From NCBI GenBank assembly GCA_037190665.1, contig JBBCJT010000250.1:1-8264 (forward strand): a stretch of 8,264 bases of DNA. The letters are read 5' to 3'. Shown piece after piece: positions 6,697-8,264 of this stretch. Below the pieces are notes generated by a model. That model had not been told where the DNA came from. It did not search any database and saw only the letters and a program-made list of their open reading frames with translations. The stretch's first letter is position 1. Each line of letters opens with the position of its first letter. Source of the DNA: JBBCJT01 sp037190665. GTDB lineage: Bacteria; Pseudomonadota; Alphaproteobacteria; Acetobacterales; Acetobacteraceae. The translations under genes were made by a program, and so were the position numbers.

Positions 6697-7330
6697 CCGG
6701 CCCGTCGCCGCCGGCCCATTGCTCGGCGCGCCAGACCTGACCGTCGGCGACGCCGACCCAGAACCGGCTGGTGAAGGACAGGCCCGGACCGCGGCAGGTC
6801 TCCTCCAGCCGGATCGTGTCCATGTCGCGGTCGAGCACCTGCACCACCTGCCGCGCGCGTGGCGCGATGCGGCAGTCGAGCGGGACGCCGAAGCGGCCGC
6901 TTCCGGCCTCCCCCGGCTCCATGATGTCCACCGATCGCCGGTAGGCGATGCCCTCGGCCGGGATGGAAAGCGGGCTGCCCAGCGGGTCCGGGTCCTGGAA
7001 CAGCGTGCCGGCGAGCACCGGGCCCGTGCCGGCCGCGGCGACGATGCGGCCGTTGACGGTGGCGATGGCGCGGCGATCCGCCGACAGCCAGGTCAGTCGC
7101 GGCGCGCCCGGCCCGGCGGTGGCCGATTGCAGCACCATGCGCTGCCAGCCGTGCCCGCCGGCGCGCGCCATCAGCAGCGGATAGTCGGAGGCCTCGGCCT
7201 CGGCGAGGGTCAGCGGCGGCGCGGTGGCACCGCCCGCCGTCTGCTCCCACAGCGCCGGCGCGATGCCCGGTCCGCCCGCGGAGCCGCAGGCGGCGAGCAG
7301 CAGCGCAAGCGGCACGGCGGCGACCCTCAT
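6659..7330 (-). CDS. YjbF/GfcB-family exopolysaccharide lipoprotein
   Basis: A 223-residue lipoprotein, probably anchored in the outer membrane and facing the periplasm. The signal ends in the lipobox LAAC with Cys15; Gly follows, not the Asp that would retain it in the inner membrane. The mature part matches the YjbF/GfcB layout: Pro-x-x-x near 51 after a Tyr, WLSADRRAIATVNGRIV at 81-97 (the W.S.D...I.T..GRI pattern), RRSVDI near 131-136, EETCRG at 176-181 and FWVGVADGQVWRAEQW at 190-205, close to family endings. Cys153 and Cys179 could form a disulfide. Family members act with YjbH/GfcD in exopolysaccharide production, with undefined mechanism. Start: ATG at 7330 gives a textbook lipoprotein signal; an in-frame ATG at 7348 would add six residues. 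It lies 34 nt after the TRAP permease stop on the same strand and overlaps the 3' end of the opposing transferase by 38 bp. Confidence 0.85.
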   Translation of the reverse strand: MRVAAVPLALLLAACGSAGGPGIAPALWEQTAGGATAPPLTLAEAEASDYPLLMARAGGHGWQRMVLQSATAGPGAPRLTWLSADRRAIATVNGRIVAAAGTGPVLAGTLFQDPDPLGSPLSIPAEGIAYRRSVDIMEPGEAGSGRFGVPLDCRIAPRARQVVQVLDRDMDTIRLEETCRGPGLSFTSRFWVGVADGQVWRAEQWAGGDGPVTFEVAKPASAS

Positions 7331-7364
7331 GGCCGCCGCGCCTAGCATGGGCGTGGCAGTTCGC

Positions 7365-8264
7365 CTATGCCGCGACGCGCGGTGCCGGACGCAACTGCAA
7401 GGCGAGCAGCGCCGCGAACAGCGCCATGCCGATCCAATGCGGCGCGGGCAGCTTCAGGCCGGGCATCACGCCGCCGATGATCGCATCCACCAGCGGCGGG
7501 AAGGTGAGCAGCAGCCCCGCCAGCACCGCGAGCGAACGCTCCCACCACGTCAGCAGCAGCCGTGCCTGTCCCTGCGCGGCGCTGGCGAAGGCCGCGAGGC
7601 CCGCGACGCAGAGCAGCACCTGCCAGGCGACGTCGATCCAGTTCATCTGCGGCGTAAGCTGCAGCAGCAGGCCGACGCCCTCCGGATCGGTGACGAAGAC
7701 GAAGGGCAGCACGAAGGCCGGCAGCGTGTACTTCCACGCCTGCAGCGTGGTCCGGTACGGGCCCGCGCCGGTGATCGCCGCCGCCGCGAAGGGCGACAGC
7801 GCGGTGGGCGGCGAAACCTCGCTGAGCACCGCGTAGTAGAAGACGAACATGTGCGCCGCGTAGTCGGGCACGCCGAGCTTGGTCAGCGCCGGGGCCGCGA
7901 TCACCGCGCAGATGATGTAGCTGGCCGTCACCGGCACCGCGAGGCCGACGATCCAGACCACGAGCGCGGTGAGCAGCGCGGTGCCGACCAGCGAGCCGCC
8001 CGCCATCTGGATCGCGATCTCGCTGAACTTCAGTCCGAGCCCGGTGAGCGTGACGACGCCGACGATGATGCCCGCGCAGGCGCAGGTCGCGGCCACGTTC
8101 AGCACCTGCACGGAGCCCGCCGCCAGCGCGTCCGCGAGCTTGCGCGGCCACAGCGCGGTCTCCGGCCGGATGAAGGACAGCACCACCGCGACGATGGTGG
8201 CGTAGAGCACGGACATCGTGCCCGAGTAGCCCCACACCATGAACACGACGATCGCGATCAGCGA
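7365..8264 (-). CDS. TRAP transporter fused permease (DctQM type), C-terminal part (runs off right edge)
   Basis: The frame is open from the right edge to a TAG at 7367-7365, giving 299 residues of what is usually a protein of about 600-850. A GTG at 8246 is inside the frame and is not the start, since codons continue to the edge. The DctM-like large-subunit features are clear: GLAVPVTASYI at about 107-117, LGVPDYAAHMFVFYYAVLS at 130-148 and SPPTALSPFAAAA at 151-163, followed by LPAFVLPFVFV. The C-terminal quarter adds about three more membrane helices (WWERSLAVLAGLLL near 242-255), typical of fused permeases. TRAP systems import organic acids using a periplasmic binding protein and an ion gradient; substrate and partner are not visible here. 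It reads toward the YjbF-like gene after 34 nt, so read-through is possible, but a functional link is doubtful. Confidence 0.9.
   Translation of the reverse strand, partial: SLIAIVVFMVWGYSGTMSVLYATIVAVVLSFIRPETALWPRKLADALAAGSVQVLNVAATCACAGIIVGVVTLTGLGLKFSEIAIQMAGGSLVGTALLTALVVWIVGLAVPVTASYIICAVIAAPALTKLGVPDYAAHMFVFYYAVLSEVSPPTALSPFAAAAITGAGPYRTTLQAWKYTLPAFVLPFVFVTDPEGVGLLLQLTPQMNWIDVAWQVLLCVAGLAAFASAAQGQARLLLTWWERSLAVLAGLLLTFPPLVDAIIGGVMPGLKLPAPHWIGMALFAALLALQLRPAPRVAA

Noticed and set aside
5556..6740. GTG-started 394-codon plus-strand frame overlapping the transferase
   Set aside because: It is offset from the frame carrying all transferase motifs and reads as Arg/Gly-rich low-complexity sequence.
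7342..8235. 297-codon minus-strand frame overlapping the TRAP permease
   Set aside because: It is a shifted frame lacking hydrophobic helices; the frame ending at 7365 contains the conserved TRAP motifs.
1..8264. Defence system, phage, transposon, CRISPR array or RNA gene
   Set aside because: No repeat-spacer pattern, transposase, integrase, nuclease or tRNA/rRNA-like sequence was seen; all long frames belong to polysaccharide or transport families.

Overview
The window is very GC-rich (roughly 70% by eye) with GTG and TTG starts and strong G/C third-position bias. Gene content and style fit an alphaproteobacterium, most likely Acetobacteraceae (Roseomonas-like). That placement is an inference from composition and families, not a database result. 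No rRNA, tRNA, CRISPR array, transposase or phage gene is visible.

Layout. (1) Positions 1-421, minus: N-terminal part of a heparinase II/III-like polysaccharide lyase that runs off the left edge. (2) 422-514: a short AT-rich divergent promoter island. (3) 515-5482, plus: a 913-residue outer-membrane polysaccharide export (OPX/Wza-class) protein with many SLBB domains, followed 15 nt later by a 736-residue YjbH-family outer-membrane protein. A GC-rich palindromic element lies over the start of the second gene. (4) 5497-5551: a 55-nt near-perfect hairpin. (5) 5620-6696, plus: a WecA/MraY-type polyprenyl-phosphate sugar-1-phosphate transferase. (6) 6659-7330, minus: a YjbF/GfcB-family lipoprotein whose 3' end overlaps the transferase by 38 bp. 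(7) 7365-8264, minus: C-terminal part of a fused TRAP transporter permease, open at the right edge.

How they fit together. OPX, YjbH and YjbF correspond by family to the exopolysaccharide modules gfcABCDE and yjbEFGH of enterobacteria. The transferase is the type of enzyme that starts polysaccharide assembly on the lipid carrier, and a heparinase-fold lyase could trim or degrade the product. The window therefore looks like part of an exopolysaccharide or capsule locus, with the TRAP permease as a probably unrelated neighbour. No PCP/Wzc co-polymerase, Wzx flippase, Wzy polymerase, separate YjbG/GfcC gene or further glycosyltransferase is present here. The most unusual points are the palindromic element that codes for the N-terminus of the YjbH protein and can form two mutually exclusive hairpins around its start, and the large multi-SLBB OPX protein that may also cover the role of the missing YjbG/GfcC.
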